Of a stretch of DNA of 64,000 nt, positions 35,047 to 47,556 are shown in pieces. The first letter of the stretch is position 1; each line of letters opens with the position of its first letter. Source of the stretch: Strongyloides papillosus (Eukaryota; Nematoda; Chromadorea; Rhabditida; Strongyloididae); contig SRSI01000079.1 of assembly GCA_005656395.1 (NCBI GenBank), positions 248,001 through 312,000 on the forward strand. The letters are read 5' to 3'. Both the position numbers and the translations under genes were made by a program. The notes beneath the pieces were generated by a model. That model did no database searches. It saw only the letters and a list, made by a program, of their open reading frames with translations, and was not told the origin of the DNA.

Positions 35047-36495
35047 CAGGGTGTCCCATAATTAACTCCCCACCTGCAAGAGCTTATAACTTTTTTCTAC
35101 GAAGAGATAAAAACGTAAAATTTTGCAGGTTGGTAGAACTAAGAGACAATATTTTTGATTTTTTTTATTTTTAAAAAATTTTGGTTCCATTTGGACTTAT
35201 GGCCATTTTAAAAAAATGTGTTTTTTTCGCCTTTATGAGTGCATAACTTTTTTATATGACGAGATGTTGAGATGATTTTTTTACATACCGAAAGCTCAAC
35301 TTCTTTTGTACTAGAATCCCCAGTATCATAAATATTGAACTTCATTAGCATTGTTTAATTTTTAATTAAATCAAAAAAAACCACGATTTTTGCCAAAATT
35401 TCGTAGTTTTTTCAAAATTAAAGCTCATTGAGAAGATTCTCACAAAAGCTTTATCATTATTCTGATAGAGTAAACGATGTCCTCTTCAACGGTAATAATC
35501 TTGTTTCCCAGTAATAAGTTTCAAGAACGTTATGACAATCCAAAAATAGTCTACTTTCTCTATTTTCTTCAGTATTTAAGAAAATATTTTATTTTTTTTT
35601 AATTTTTTAATATTTATAATGCTTTTTTAATGATAGTAATTGAAATATTATCCTATCTTGTATTGTTATTTGTTCATATTTCAAACATAAACTTTATAAA
35701 AACAAGGTCGAATATACGATATTTTTGAAAAGTACATAAAAATGTTTTTATAGGATATTAATTATGTAAAAGAGTATGAAATACAAATAAATAATGAAAA
35801 TTATTTAAAAAATTAATTTTTAACAAAATTTTAGCGATAAAAATTATTAAAATTTTTTTGGCAAAATATGAACAAATAAGCAATATACTGTAAATTAGCA
35901 TACTTTATTGATAATAATAATGCTATTAGGTACCAATCGTGTTAGAATAAATAGTGTTTATAACCTAATTTTTTACCAAAAGTACGAAATTAGCTATCTT
36001 TAGTAAATCGTAACTTTCGTCAATCTTATTTGATTTTTATGATACTATACCCATTCGATATAGCATCGTTTACTCTATCAGATTAATGATAAAGCTTTTG
36101 CGAGAATCTTCTCAATGAGCTTTAATTTTGAAAAAACTCCGAAATTTTGGCAAAAATCGTGGTTTTTTTGATTTAATTAAAAATTAAACAATGCTAATGA
36201 AGTTCAATATTTATGATGTTGAGGATTCTAGTACAAAGGAAGTTGAGCTTTCGACCTGTAAAAAAATCATCTCAACATCTCGTCATATAAAAAAGTTACG
36301 CACTCATAAAGGCGAAAAAAACACATTTTTTTAAAATGGCCATAAGTTCAAATGGAACCAAAATTTTTTAAAAATAAAAAAAATCAAAAATATTGTCTCT
36401 TAGTTCTACTAACCTGCAAAATTTTACGTTTTTATCTCTTCGTAGAAAAAAGTTATAAGCTTTCGCAAGTGAGGAGTTAATTATGAGACACCTTG
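35047..36495. mobile_element. Inverted-repeat element, CAGGGTGTCCC family, copy 1
   Basis: The ends are CAGGGTGTCCCATAATTAAC and, reversed, CAAGGTGTCTCATAATTAAC, with TA on both sides (35045-35046, 36496-36497). Arms of ~430 bp are inverted (35047 to ~35480, ~36065 to 36495). It is non-autonomous, 1,449 bp. Copy 2 at 40016-41461 is nearly the same length and has its centre in the opposite orientation. Confidence 0.86.
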
Positions 36496-36497
36496 TA

Positions 36498-36866
36498 TAT
36501 TGTTCACAAAACAGTAATATCTTTTATCACTTTAATTTTTTGTAAAAATATTTTTTTCATTTTTTTAGATCATTTACCATTTTTTCACACTACTTGCAAA
36601 ACTGTTACATTATAAAACATTTTTACGTATTTTTTAGAGTATAGATAAAATTTTTATGATTTTTGTATAAAGTTTTATTTGGATTACTATTTACGGGAAT
36701 ATTACAATTTGCAAAAGTACAACTCAAAATAATAATCTCTCAAAATTTCAACCAAAAACTATCCCTTTTTTAACACCTTTTTCAATTTCATCAAATTTGT
36801 TAATTCGCCTTAAGATAAACAAAAATAACATTCTTTCTGTATCGTATCTTTAATCTTTTTTTATAC
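36498..36866. other. Spacer between two elements, nothing recognised
   Basis: AT-rich; no frame or repeat assigned. Confidence 0.35.
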
Positions 36867-38830
36867 ACCAGCCTTGGACCCGCCTTCGGCAGGTCAGGGC
36901 TGGTCCGCGGAGCATATTTTTTATAAAAGCATTTTTGTACAAAGTTATTAATCAAAGTATGTATACAAAAAATTGTTCTATTAAATTAAAAATTTCTGGA
37001 GAAATAAGATAACCGAAAATACAATGTTATAAAATATGAAATATTTCTAAGTTTGAGAAACATTTCATAACGTTTACATTTATTGAGACTGTTTAGTTAA
37101 ATAAAATATCCACCTAACAAAAAAATCTTATATATATCCAAAAGATGAATAAAAATTAAAATTTGAATTATTCCAAGTAACAATTTAAGTAACTATTCAT
37201 CATATTTTTGAAATTGGTATATACAATTTGATATCATTGCTCTATTAACTACATATCTACCTTAATTTTACAAATATGTGAATTAAAAAACAAAAAAATT
37301 AATACCTAAAATAAGTTCTATCGTTTTTAAGCTATAAATTTCCTTAATGTTTTCATATTTTATGTAAGACTTTGTTTTATGTACTAAATTTAGTTTAATT
37401 TTTTTAAACAACTTTTCAAAAAATTAAAATATTAGAAAATTTTGATTTTTGCTAAAAAAATGGTCATCATCTTTTGATTCATTTTTTATTAATCTTTTAA
37501 ATATTAAGTTTCCTTCTCATTTCTGAGTTGTATCTTTCAAATGAGTCATAAATCATAAAGTTTCTTTAACTTTAATTTCTGATAAAAACTATACAAAAAT
37601 GTGTCTAAAAAGTGGTGTTTTTTAAACATAACTTGGTCAATTGTGAACCAAATGTTTTAAGACATATTTTCACCTTTAAGTTGGAAAAAAATACATTCAT
37701 AAAATGTTTAACCGTAAAACTTGATCAAGTTTGAAAAGGGTTATGTCTGGAGCAAAATTGACTTTTCAAAAAATAACAACTGAAAAATGCAAGAAAAATA
37801 CACTTAAAATTGGTATAAATCGTTTTGTAGATAACTAATAACTTCACAATAGTTTTTTTTAGTTATATCTAGATCTACTAAAAATAATCATGTTTACTTT
37901 ATTTTGTCAAGTTTCCATTAAGTTATAACTATTTAAATTTTTCATTTTTATTAAAAAAATGGGTATCATTTATTGGTCCATCACTTGGTCAATTCTTTAT
38001 CAATTCTTATGTTGCTAATATTTTCGCACTATCCTGGAGTTGTATCTATTAAATGAGTTATAAAGCATAAAATTTCATTAACTTTGAAAAGAGTTATTTT
38101 TGAAACGAAACTATGCAAAAAACTGTCTAAAAATGTGGTATTTTTTAAACATAATTTGGCCACTTGTGGTCTAAAAGTTTTGAGACCCTTTTTCCGCACT
38201 AAGTTGAAATAAAATACATCAAATGACTATTTTACTATAAAATTTGATTAAGTTTAGAGAGAGTTATGCCTGGAACAAAATTGATTTTTACAATAAAAAT
38301 AGGAAAAAGGTGAAAGTTGACATTCAAATTAATATAACTTCTTTCGTAGTTGAGCTATAAACTTCGCCAGACTCCTATTTTTAAAGTTAGACTTAGATCT
38401 ACATAACAGATATTATTTTATTTGTTTTCATCAAGTTATGACTGAGTTATAGCTATTTAACATTTTAATTTTTTTTAAGAATGGTCACCACTCTTTAAAC
38501 CATAACTCGGCCAATTATGAATCAAATCTAATATCACTGAGTTTCCGAACTACTTTTGAATTTTAACTTTCGAATGAGATATGAAGCAATTTAATTCGTT
38601 AACTTTTAGGTGAGTTAGTCGAGTAACAAAACTATATAAAAAAGGCCCTAAAAAAAGGGTGTTTTTAAAGAATAACTTGGTTAATTATGGCCCAAAACAT
38701 TTAAGACCTATTTTCCCCTCTAAGTTAGAAAAAATACATCTTTTGGCTATTTGCTATTAAAATCGGTTAACTTTGAAGAGAGTTATGTTAAAGACAAATT
38801 TTTTTTTCTTATTTCTTTTTGTAATAGAAA
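36867..38830. mobile_element. Foldback element, ACCAGCC family, left half only
   Basis: The left end ACCAGCCTTGGACCCGCC with its hairpin (36867-36904) is followed by the usual arm, with ~525-bp units marked near 37738 and 38263 and again near 38780. No inverted right arm follows; the match fades at about 38830. A truncated copy. Confidence 0.7.
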
Positions 38831-40013
38831 GAAGTACATAAAACGAAAACCACAAGAGATAAACTTTTTCTCTAATATAAAGGGGAATTTTCGATAACTT
38901 ACTATTTTTCAAGAATCAGACTTTTTTGGTAAATTTTATTGTTTGCATGTAATAAGCATTAAAAATTACATTTATATGTGAAATTTCGAACAAAAAAATC
39001 ATTTTTTGAGAGAGAAATGGAGATACCAAATTTTGGAATCTGGTACTTAATGCGATGTATCTCAAGAACGGATAATAGGATTAAAACGATCTAAATTTCA
39101 TTCGATAGAGAATTTAATCCCAAATATATTTTGTGAACATTTCATAATAAAAAAAGTTTCATTTTTGCTTACTTTTTCTTAAAAATTTGAAAATTAGAAA
39201 AAAATTGACTAATTTGTTTTTTGACTAACTCAAGAATGAAAAGACATAAATTAACGGTTAATATCTTAAAATGCTCGCAACAAATTTCTCTAGGGGAAAA
39301 TTTAAGATATTTTGAAAAAAGTGACGTATTGAAACTTTTTTCCCTTCTTGAAATTAGAAAATAGCACTTTATTACAAAATTAAAAAATCACATTTCTCTT
39401 TATATCACGAGAATAGATAAATGAATTAACATGGTATATATATCATTCGTTAAGAAATTTAATTCTATATGAGAGTTGTGGTAGCACTTTACCTAAAAAG
39501 TTTCATCTTGATGCACTTTTTTTTAAAAAACACAAAAAACTTTTTTTTCAAAAAATTTTAACAACGATTTTATGGTGCTTAATGCTATTCGATTTTCTTG
39601 AGATTATACTTAAAATGTAAGTTAAAGAGAAACTTAGGATAGCTTTTTTTTAAAATTTCCTTCTCTGAATCCTAATATATCATTTTTAAATGTAAGAATT
39701 TAGGGGTACTTCGGTCATTTTCAAAAAAGTTCAAAATCTTAAGAATGAAACTTGAAATTTCAACTTTTTTTATTTTTATATTATTAGCATCTAAAACTAT
39801 ATATGCTTGTTAAATTTCGGATAAAACAAATAACTTTAAGGGAGTCAAGAATAACACACTAAAACACATTTAAATAACTATATCTCAAGGACGGGACTTC
39901 AGATTAAAATAATTTTGCGTTTTTTGAAATCGGCACGTAAAGTTACATATATTGAAATATAAAGAAGGTTTATTATCAAGAATAATTTACACATTCTCAC
40001 TACTCCTATAATA
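38831..40013. other. AT-rich region with scattered short repeat phrases
   Basis: Phrases such as TCTCAAGAACGGATAATAGG and relatives recur loosely, like the style of the neighbouring foldback DNA, but no clear element boundaries were found. No gene. Confidence 0.3.
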
Positions 40014-40015
40014 TA

Positions 40016-41461
40016 CAGGGTGTCCCATAAATAACTCCCCACCTGCGAGAGCTAATAACTTTTTTCTACGAAGAGATAAAAACGTGAAATTTTGCAGGTT
40101 AGTAGAACTAAGAGACAATATTTTTTATTTTTTTTATTTTTAAAAAATTATGGTCCCAATGGGACTTATGGCCATTTTAAAAAAATGTGTTTTTTTCGCT
40201 TTTATGAGTATGTAACTTTTTTATATGAAGAGATATTAAGATGATTCTTTTACAGATCGAAAGCTCAACTTCTTTTGTATAAGAATCCTTAATATCATAA
40301 ATATTGAACTACATTAACATTGTTTAATTTTTAATTAAAACAAAAAAACCACGATTTTTGCCAAAATTTCGTAGTTTTTTCAAAATTAAAGCTCATTGAA
40401 AAGATTCTCACAAAAGTCTTATCATTATTCTGATGGAGTTAACGAAGTTCTATCGAATGAGTATAGTGACATTAAAATCAAATGCCATTGACGAAAGTTA
40501 TGACTTACCAAAGATCACAAATTTCGTACTTTTGGTAAAAAATTAAGTTATAGACACTATTTTTTTTAACATATTTAATACCTAATAGTGTTATTTTCAT
40601 CAATAAAGTATGCCAATTAAAGGTATATTGCTCATTTGTCCATATTTGGCCAAAAAATTCCAATAATTTTTATCACTTAAATTTTTTTAAAAATCATTTT
40701 TCTTAACATTTATTGCAATTTATCTGCATTTTATACTATTTTACATCATAATTGCCCTATAAGAGCATTTTTATACATCTTTCAAAAATTTCGTATTTTC
40801 GACCTTGTTCTCATTGGATTTTGTTCGAAATATGAACAATTAGCAATAAAAAATAAAGTAATATTTCAACTACTTTCAATAAAAAATCATTATCGATGTT
40901 GAAAAATTGAAAGAAATAGCATAGTTTTTTTCAAATATTAAAGAAAATGAAAAATTAGACTATTTTTGGATTGTAATAACTTTCTTGAAACTTATCACTA
41001 GAAAACAAGATTATTACCGTTGAATAGGGCATCGTTTACTCTATCAGAATAATGATAAAGCTTTTGCCAGAATCTTCTCAACGAGCTTTAATATTAAAAA
41101 AACTACGAAATTTTGGCAAAAATCGTGGTTTTTTTGTTTTAGTTAAAAATTAAACAATGTTAATGAAGTTTAATATTTATGATGTTGAGGATTCTAGTAC
41201 AAAAGAAGTTGAGCTTTCGATCTGTAAAAGAATCATCTTAATATCTCTTCATATAAAAAAGTTACATACTCATAAAAGCGAAAAAAACACATTTTTTTAA
41301 AATGGCCATAAGTCCCAATGGGACCATAATTTTTTAAAAATAAAAAAAATAAAAAATATTGTCTCTTAGTTCTACTAACCTGCAAAATTTCACGTTTTTA
41401 TCTCTTCGTAGAAAAAAGTTATAAGTTCTTGCAGGTGGGGAGTTAATTATGGGACACCCTG
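40016..41461. mobile_element. Inverted-repeat element, CAGGGTGTCCC family, copy 2
   Basis: The ends CAGGGTGTCCCATAAATAAC and CAGGGTGTCCCATAATTAAC (reversed) lie next to TA at 40014-40015 and 41462-41463. It is 1,446 bp with arms of ~430 bp, no coding capacity, and full-length similarity to copy 1. Confidence 0.87.
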
Positions 41462-41763
41462 TATATAGGGATATAGGGATTATAAACACAAACATGAAAT
41501 AATAATAAGAGATTATGAAAAATTATATTGAAATAAGACCATTTATAATAATCAAAGATTAAATTAGAATAGCAGTTTAAAAATTCTTTTTCTTCTTTTT
41601 ATTTTATTCTGGAAGCTTCTTCAGATTATTTGTATATAATCTAACTTTTCTATTACTCTAGAATTCTATATAATTCAAATATAATAATGCTTTGAGCTCA
41701 CAAACCAAAGTATATTTGTTCAGATATCTTTTACTTTGATTAAAGAAATTTATTTTGCAATTA

Positions 41764-43392
41764 CACACAAAAAAAAAAGGACACAGGTTTGCAAAAAATG
41801 TAATAAATTTGTCCCACCAAATAAAATTCAAATTTTCTTTATTTGCGACTAATTTTATCACAATTATTTTGTACATGAAAAATTAAAACAATAATTAGTG
41901 AATTATTAAAATAAGTTTCTCTTTTTTTAGTATACTATTTTTATTTTAGAACATAACTTGTTTTCTACAATAAATTCTAAAATATAAGGTTAGAATTTAA
42001 TTCTATGTAAAATTACAAACACTTTTATAAAAAAAAACATTTTTAACATATTATAGTACATTTTTTAAATATTTTTCAATTGTTTGAATTATTATAAATT
42101 GTATTTTATGAAATTTTCACATTTTATGCTCTAAATTGTTTTCATAATGTTTTTTGAAACCCAGAATTTAAGAGTTATCTACATCAAATATGTTACATAT
42201 TTGTAAAATTTGCTGCATCTTATGACATTTTGCGCCATCTTTTTTATCAATTTGGCCATCTTTGTCATTTTTGCTACATCTTTTTGACCAATTTGCGCCA
42301 TCTTTTTTAGGACGGTAGACATTCACTTGTCCATGGTTACTCATATTTTTTCCTTTTTTTTAATGTCATTTCGTTTGATCATAGGTGACCACGGGCAAGC
42401 TGATTTCCATCGTCTCTTTTTTAACTTAATTAGGGTAGGAGTCGCTGTAAAGTGAGTTGTCGTGTGTGAACTGAACCCAATGGAATAATCGAAAATTAAG
42501 TTAGTAAAAAATAAAAAAGAATGCTTTTTCGCTGGCCCATATTATGTATGTTTCTTAAAAAAAATCATTTTTGTTACCCAATGGACAAGCGAAAGTCACT
42601 TTTTCCAATTCAATTCCACTTTATTTTAATAATATTATTTTACTCTTTAACATACCTAAATTATGTTGAAAGATAATTTATTTGGTATGAAAGATACATG
42701 TCGAAAAAATGTACTAAGATGGTGCAAATTGCTAAAAAAGATGGCGCAAAATTTCATAAGATGTAGCAAATTTTACAAATATGTAGCATATTTAATGTTA
42801 GTTAACTGTCAAATTCCATTTTCCATGTCTCTTAAAGATCATCTTTTAAAATCAAACTTATGAAAAGTTATAAAATAATGTAGATTTTTATTTATAGTAA
42901 AAAAAATAACTTTTACATATTTTAATTTAAAATAAGAACGAATACTAAATTAATATTTTTAAATAATAATACTTTGTGTGAGTAAATAATTACTGCTTTT
43001 CTTTATTATTGTTGCGAAATTTTTAAACTTTTTGTCGTTAATAGATTGTTTAAAATAATGATTTTTAATAAAACATCAATAATTTTACACGAAATTAACT
43101 TTTAATATCATATTTTATAAAATAAAAAAACAAGTTAAGATCTAAATGAGCATAATATCATAAAAAATATTAAAATTTAAAAAAGTCACATTAATTTAAA
43201 AAGTTAAACATATATATCTTTGTAAAAAAACGACAAAATGTATGCGACAACCCAATATTTTGTGTTGTTTAAAAATTTTTGCTATTGCTTGATAATTTTA
43301 AAATTTGAATAATATTCAATTTTTTAAAATGGTGGGACATTTTTTTGCATTATAGATAGATTTGTCAAAATTTGTCCTTTTTTTTTTCTGTG
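41764..43392. mobile_element. Non-autonomous TIR element, CACA(n)A-run family, copy 2
   Basis: The ends are CACACAAAAAAAAAAGGACA (left) and, reversed, CACAGAAAAAAAAAGGACAA (right), flanked by TA (41762-41763, 43393-43394). Interior blocks match copy 1 at 6994-8169. A smaller inverted-repeat element (42180-42805) interrupts it. Confidence 0.65.
42180..42805. mobile_element. Inner inverted-repeat element with GCGCCATCTTTTTT phrases
   Basis: About 75 bp at each end are inverted copies (ATATGTTACATATTTGTAAAA at the left; reversed right end nearly the same), continuing through GCGCCATCTTTTTTA phrases that recur near 42230, 42295 and, reversed, near 42735. The copy of the host element at 6994-8169 lacks it, which supports insertion. 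Its exact limits are uncertain. Confidence 0.6.
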
Positions 43393-43665
43393 TAGATTAT
43401 AATGCTTAAATTGTACTATTTAATTTTTACTATTTTTTGCAACAACTTAATATAAATTTAATGAATATAATCACTATAAAAAAATTACTATCATTTAAAA
43501 ATAAAAATTCTAACTATTGGATAAAATGCAAATCATAGAATAAAATATCGCATTTAGTTCAAACATCTAAATTTAATTCACCAAAACTAATAACAGCAAA
43601 TATTTGTTAAATTATTAAATAATTCCTCTGTTGCAAAAGTATTTTGCGATATAAATTAAAAAAAT

Positions 43666-43675
43666 TATATATAAT
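43666..43675 (+). promoter_or_regulatory. TATA-like box of the three-exon gene
   Basis: TATATATAAT about 35 nt upstream of the ATG at 43704. Confidence 0.4.
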
Positions 43676-43703
43676 AATTATATTTTAACAATATTAAACG
43701 ATA

Positions 43704-44299
43704 ATGACTATACTACATATATTTTTTAAAATTATTCTTATTTGCTATTTATATAATTATTTGCATGGATATAAGTTTAAATGTTGCAAGAGTTATGGAA
43801 TTATAATGTGCTATATAATAATCAAACCAGAAGGAAAAACATTTAGAAAAAAAGTTCTTCCATTATTAAACTATAATATTAAATCATATATTGATAAAAA
43901 TTGGGAGGAATATAGCAAAGATTCTAGGAAAATATATGAATTAAACAGAGAAATCAGAAATAAACTAGGTCAAAGTGATATTGTTAGTGTCTAACACTTT
44001 ATTTTTCTATTTAAATTGTATTTTCAGTACATTATTTGTGCAAAGTTAAACATACTTAAAAAGTGTACTTATCAAACATATCTTATTTTAAGGGCAAAAA
44101 ACAAAAATAATATTTGTGATCCCCAGAGAAATGGTAATTATTCTATTTTATAATTAATATTTGTTTAGCCGCGAATGGATTTTTCAATCGAGAAAGTTTT
44201 AAAATTTTTGGGAAAACTTTTGGAAGATATAGCTTTAACAGAAATTACCAAGCCCGAAATAGCGTTAATTTATATAAAAGAAGAGGTAGTTTCAGTTGA
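43704..44299 (+). CDS. Three-exon secreted protein of unknown function (43704-43982, 44028-44133, 44169-44299)
   Basis: Exon 1 encodes a signal-peptide-like N-terminus and a CC motif (KFKCCKSYG). Intron 1 is 45 nt (GTTAGT...TTTTCAG, phase 0) and intron 2 is 35 nt (GTAATT...TGTTTAG, phase 1). Exon 2 is open throughout with cysteines in YIICAK, KKCTYQ and NICDPQ; exon 3 is open, glycine- and arginine-rich (FGKTFGRYSFN), and ends at TGA 44297-44299. The total is 171 residues. All three phases agree and the introns match others in the window, which argues for a real gene. No known domain. It is of the same size class as the 161-residue gene at 8497, but similarity between them is not evident. Unspliced, exon 1 would run to a stop at 43992-43994. 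Confidence 0.62.
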
Positions 44300-45552
44300 C
44301 TCCGTTCATCTATTAATTGAAATTAATTTCTAAGTGGTAGAAAAATATATAAGAATATCAAGGATCATACGAGAAAAAATTATATTTAATATTTAGCAAC
44401 AAAAATAAATTTTTTCAAATATTTATTGTAGAATCAAATATATAGCAAAAATATATTTCAGAAATAAATCATATTTTATTATAGAATATTAAAATAAGAT
44501 TTAATTTATATAATATTTACATATCTTGGTAAAATGTATATAATAAAACTGATAATAGTAAGCTATAATTCATTTAAATTAAATTTTTGATGTTTTTGTA
44601 ACTTTCGTGATAAAATAATTATTGAATTTTTCAAATAAAAGTACATACAATAAAAATCTCATGTGATAAATTCAAAATAAATAATTCTATTTTTCTCAAA
44701 GACATTTATTTCAACATTTTTTACATGCACTTTTAGTATAATGTCAAATTTATTTAGTAATAATATTTCATAAAAAAATATTTTTTATAATTCTTAAAAA
44801 TATTATATAATTTTATTATTAAAAGACATTAAATTGTAGCATTTGATTTATTTTTATATTTTTTACAGCATTAAAAAAGTTGCTCTTGATGTATTAATAG
44901 ATTTTATTTAAAATAATCAAAGATTAAACAAAATATTTAAAATAACACAATTTTATACTATTTACCTTTTTTAATTTTTATGGAAGTAAATTAAAAAATG
45001 TATTTTTTTAATTACTTGGAATGTTTTAAAAAAAATTTACTGGTTAACTATAATTTCGAACATATTTTTATATTTTAAAAAGACGTATCTGAACAGCTAT
45101 GACAGAGAATTTTGTTAGACATTCTTTATTTTAGAAGCCTAGTCTTTATTTATATAAAATATAGAGTTGGATACGCACTATCCAAAATCTATCCTTATTT
45201 TCACAAAGGCTAAAACGCGGCAAAAAACAGGTGTATAAAAGAAAAGAAAGGATGACAAAAACATTATTTCGCAATAATACAATAATCACGTCATCTTTCT
45301 AATTTCTAGGTTTTTCAGAAGGCACACCTCATATTCATCGTCTTGACTTCTAGGGGATACGTAAAAGTTAAAAAGGGAGATATTGTAATTAATAGTAAGG
45401 GTTTATAATAATTCTGTTGTATTGTTTAATTTTATAGGGGATATACTCCACTCTCAATTTATTGTTAATAAATTTTAACTATAGCCTATAATTTAAAGAT
45501 TTAACATTATAATAGTAATAAATTAGATTTCTATATGTTTTCGACAAAAAAT
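44300..45552. other. Long intergenic stretch, nothing recognised
   Basis: AT-rich; no protein-like frame, repeat family or RNA gene seen. Confidence 0.4.
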
Positions 45553-45556
45553 ATAG

Positions 45557-45931
45557 AGTAAAAATTTATAAGATTATAATTTATTAGTGGAGTATACTTT
45601 ATAGAGAAATACAAAACAGTACAATAGGACAAATGTAAAACGTGATCACCTGTAAGAGTTATAACATAAGGGAAAGATTCTACTTACAAATTACACAAAC
45701 TATTTATCACTAATTACAATAAACAATATATTAGCGTTGTAGTATTATCAAACTACCTAAAATAAAATTTGATTACAACCAGTGGAAAATATTACAAAAT
45801 AATGACATGAAGAATAAAATGACAATCACTAGATTTTCTCAACCCTTATATTTAAACATTATAACTCCTGGAGGCACGTGCTAAAATGACAAATGACCTT
45901 AAAATGAAAAATATTTAAATCATATTTTACT
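45557..45931. mobile_element. Solo LTR, 375 bp, with 4-bp target duplication ATAG
   Basis: Same family and exactly the same length as 9484-9858, with AGTAAAA...TTTTACT ends. ATAG occurs at 45553-45556 and 45932-45935. No internal region follows. Confidence 0.83.
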
Positions 45932-46277
45932 ATAGAATGTTATTAAAAAATGAACTTTAGTAATGTACTTTAATAAATAATTTAGAAATGTATCTTATAA
46001 AAAATAAACAATTCAAACTGTAAATTAATTAACTTTTTTATTTTTATATTTCGACATGAGAAATTCATAAGGTATTTCAAAATCTACATTTAATTTATGA
46101 TTTTAATTAAATAACTTCATAACAATTGATAATATAGCTTTATGGTTAGTATAATTTCATATTTTTATATCTCCAAGATGTTGGCCTACAAGATGTGTTG
46201 CAGTTAACTCATTATATCAACTACCTATCAAAATTTACATAAATATATAAATTTAAATATAAGTAATTATTATACTA

Positions 46278-47554
46278 GGTTGTTCAATTGAAAATGTCGC
46301 TTTTTGAAGGTCAATTTCAAAATGTTATAGCTCAAGCAAAAATTTATATTTTTATTAAGAGTAGGTACCGTTAGAATCAACACATTGGTGTAAATGTTAT
46401 ACGAGTCTATTTATGCCATTTGAATAGAAACTCCCGTCTCTAGAATCTAAAAACTCCAAGTCGTCAATTTTCAGATCATCAGATTTAGAGAATTTTTTCT
46501 GCCTTAAATGAAGCTCTAGTTCCTTGGACAAATGATAATCTGTTGGAGACAAGTCTAGTGAATAAAGTGAATGTGACAGAGTTTCATATTCCAACTCGTT
46601 AATCTTATGCACCGTGATTCTTGAAACGTGAGGTTTGGCATTATCATGAAGTAGTATTGGACCTCTTCTGTTGACCAATGCAGGCTTCAGAACCGATAAT
46701 TTCTGATTCATTTCTTTTATTTCCTTACAGTGTCGATCTGAAGTCTTTGTTTCTCCAGGATTTAAAAACTTATGATGGATGATTCCATCACAATTCCACC
46801 AAATAGTTAACAAAAGCTTCTTATTTGAGATCTTGAGTTTCGGGAAGTTTTTAGGGCTTCCATTTTTGTTCACCCATTCTGATGACCTTCTACGGTTGTC
46901 AAACATGATACATTTTTCATCGCACGTTACAATTCTATTCAAAAATGGGTTCTTCTAGTTCTTAAGAATCAAAGAAGAACAAGTTTTCAATTTCCTTAAA
47001 CATTGATCGGAAATTAAATCATGGTGTTCGATTGAATCCATTTTTTCTTCATATTTATGTCTTTTAAGTGGTTGAATGCAGTTCCAACACTGACATCCAA
47101 TTCCCCTGTGAGATCCCAAACAGTTATTCTTAGATTATGCTCTATCATTTTTTTTAATTTTTCGTTCTCAAAAACACTTACTCCACGAAAACCCTCCTTT
47201 CTTTAAAGACTTATATCTCCATTGCGGAATTTCTGAAACTAACGTTGTATAGTTCTTTTGTTAGTAGATCCTTGGCCAAGTGCTTTATTAATTTTTCTTG
47301 AAGTTTTGGCTGCTGCTTGGCCAAGTTTGAACTCGTACAAGTAAATTGGTCAAAAATCTATTTTGACGTAACTTATTTTTAGAGTAACAGCAACTTATTA
47401 ATAATAGCGAGCGAAATGAAAAAAGATGACAATGATAGTCCTCGATTTGCTCTACAAGGTGGTATAGACCTTGTGGCGATACGCGAACGTAAAAGAAAAT
47501 TATCATCATTTAAAAATTGATTATCTTAAAAGCGACATTTTCAATTGAACAACC
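46278..47554 (-). mobile_element. Mariner element of the Hsmar1/SETMAR type, TA duplication
   Basis: 1,277 bp, the usual mariner length. TIRs are GGTTGTTCAATTGAAAATGT at both ends (27 bp matching through GTCGCTTTT), flanked by TA at 46276-46277 and 47555-47556. The start resembles TTAGGTTGGTGC-type ends of the cecropia/Hsmar group. It encodes a degenerate transposase on the minus strand. Confidence 0.92.
46397..47400 (-). pseudogene. Mariner transposase, N-terminal half broken
   Basis: The C-terminal 181 codons (46397-46942) are open: TCDEKCI (first D), HDNAKPH (second D) and LSPTDYH (third D), with 34 residues between the last two, so DD34D. NRIVTCDEKCIMFDNRRRS and the FLNPGET and LVNRRGPILLHDNA stretches resemble the Hsmar1/SETMAR group. 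Upstream (46943 to ~47400) helix-turn-helix remnants such as FQKFRNGD occur in several frames with stops. The canonical tryptophan after DEK is cysteine, and prolines of the third motif are replaced (HSLYSLDLSP). Inactive. Confidence 0.88.
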
Positions 47555-47556
47555 TA

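Noticed and set aside
42663..42863. 66-codon open frame with cysteines
   Set aside because: It lies across the end of an inner inverted-repeat element (GATGGCGCAAA phrases) and into the host element; not protein-like beyond that.
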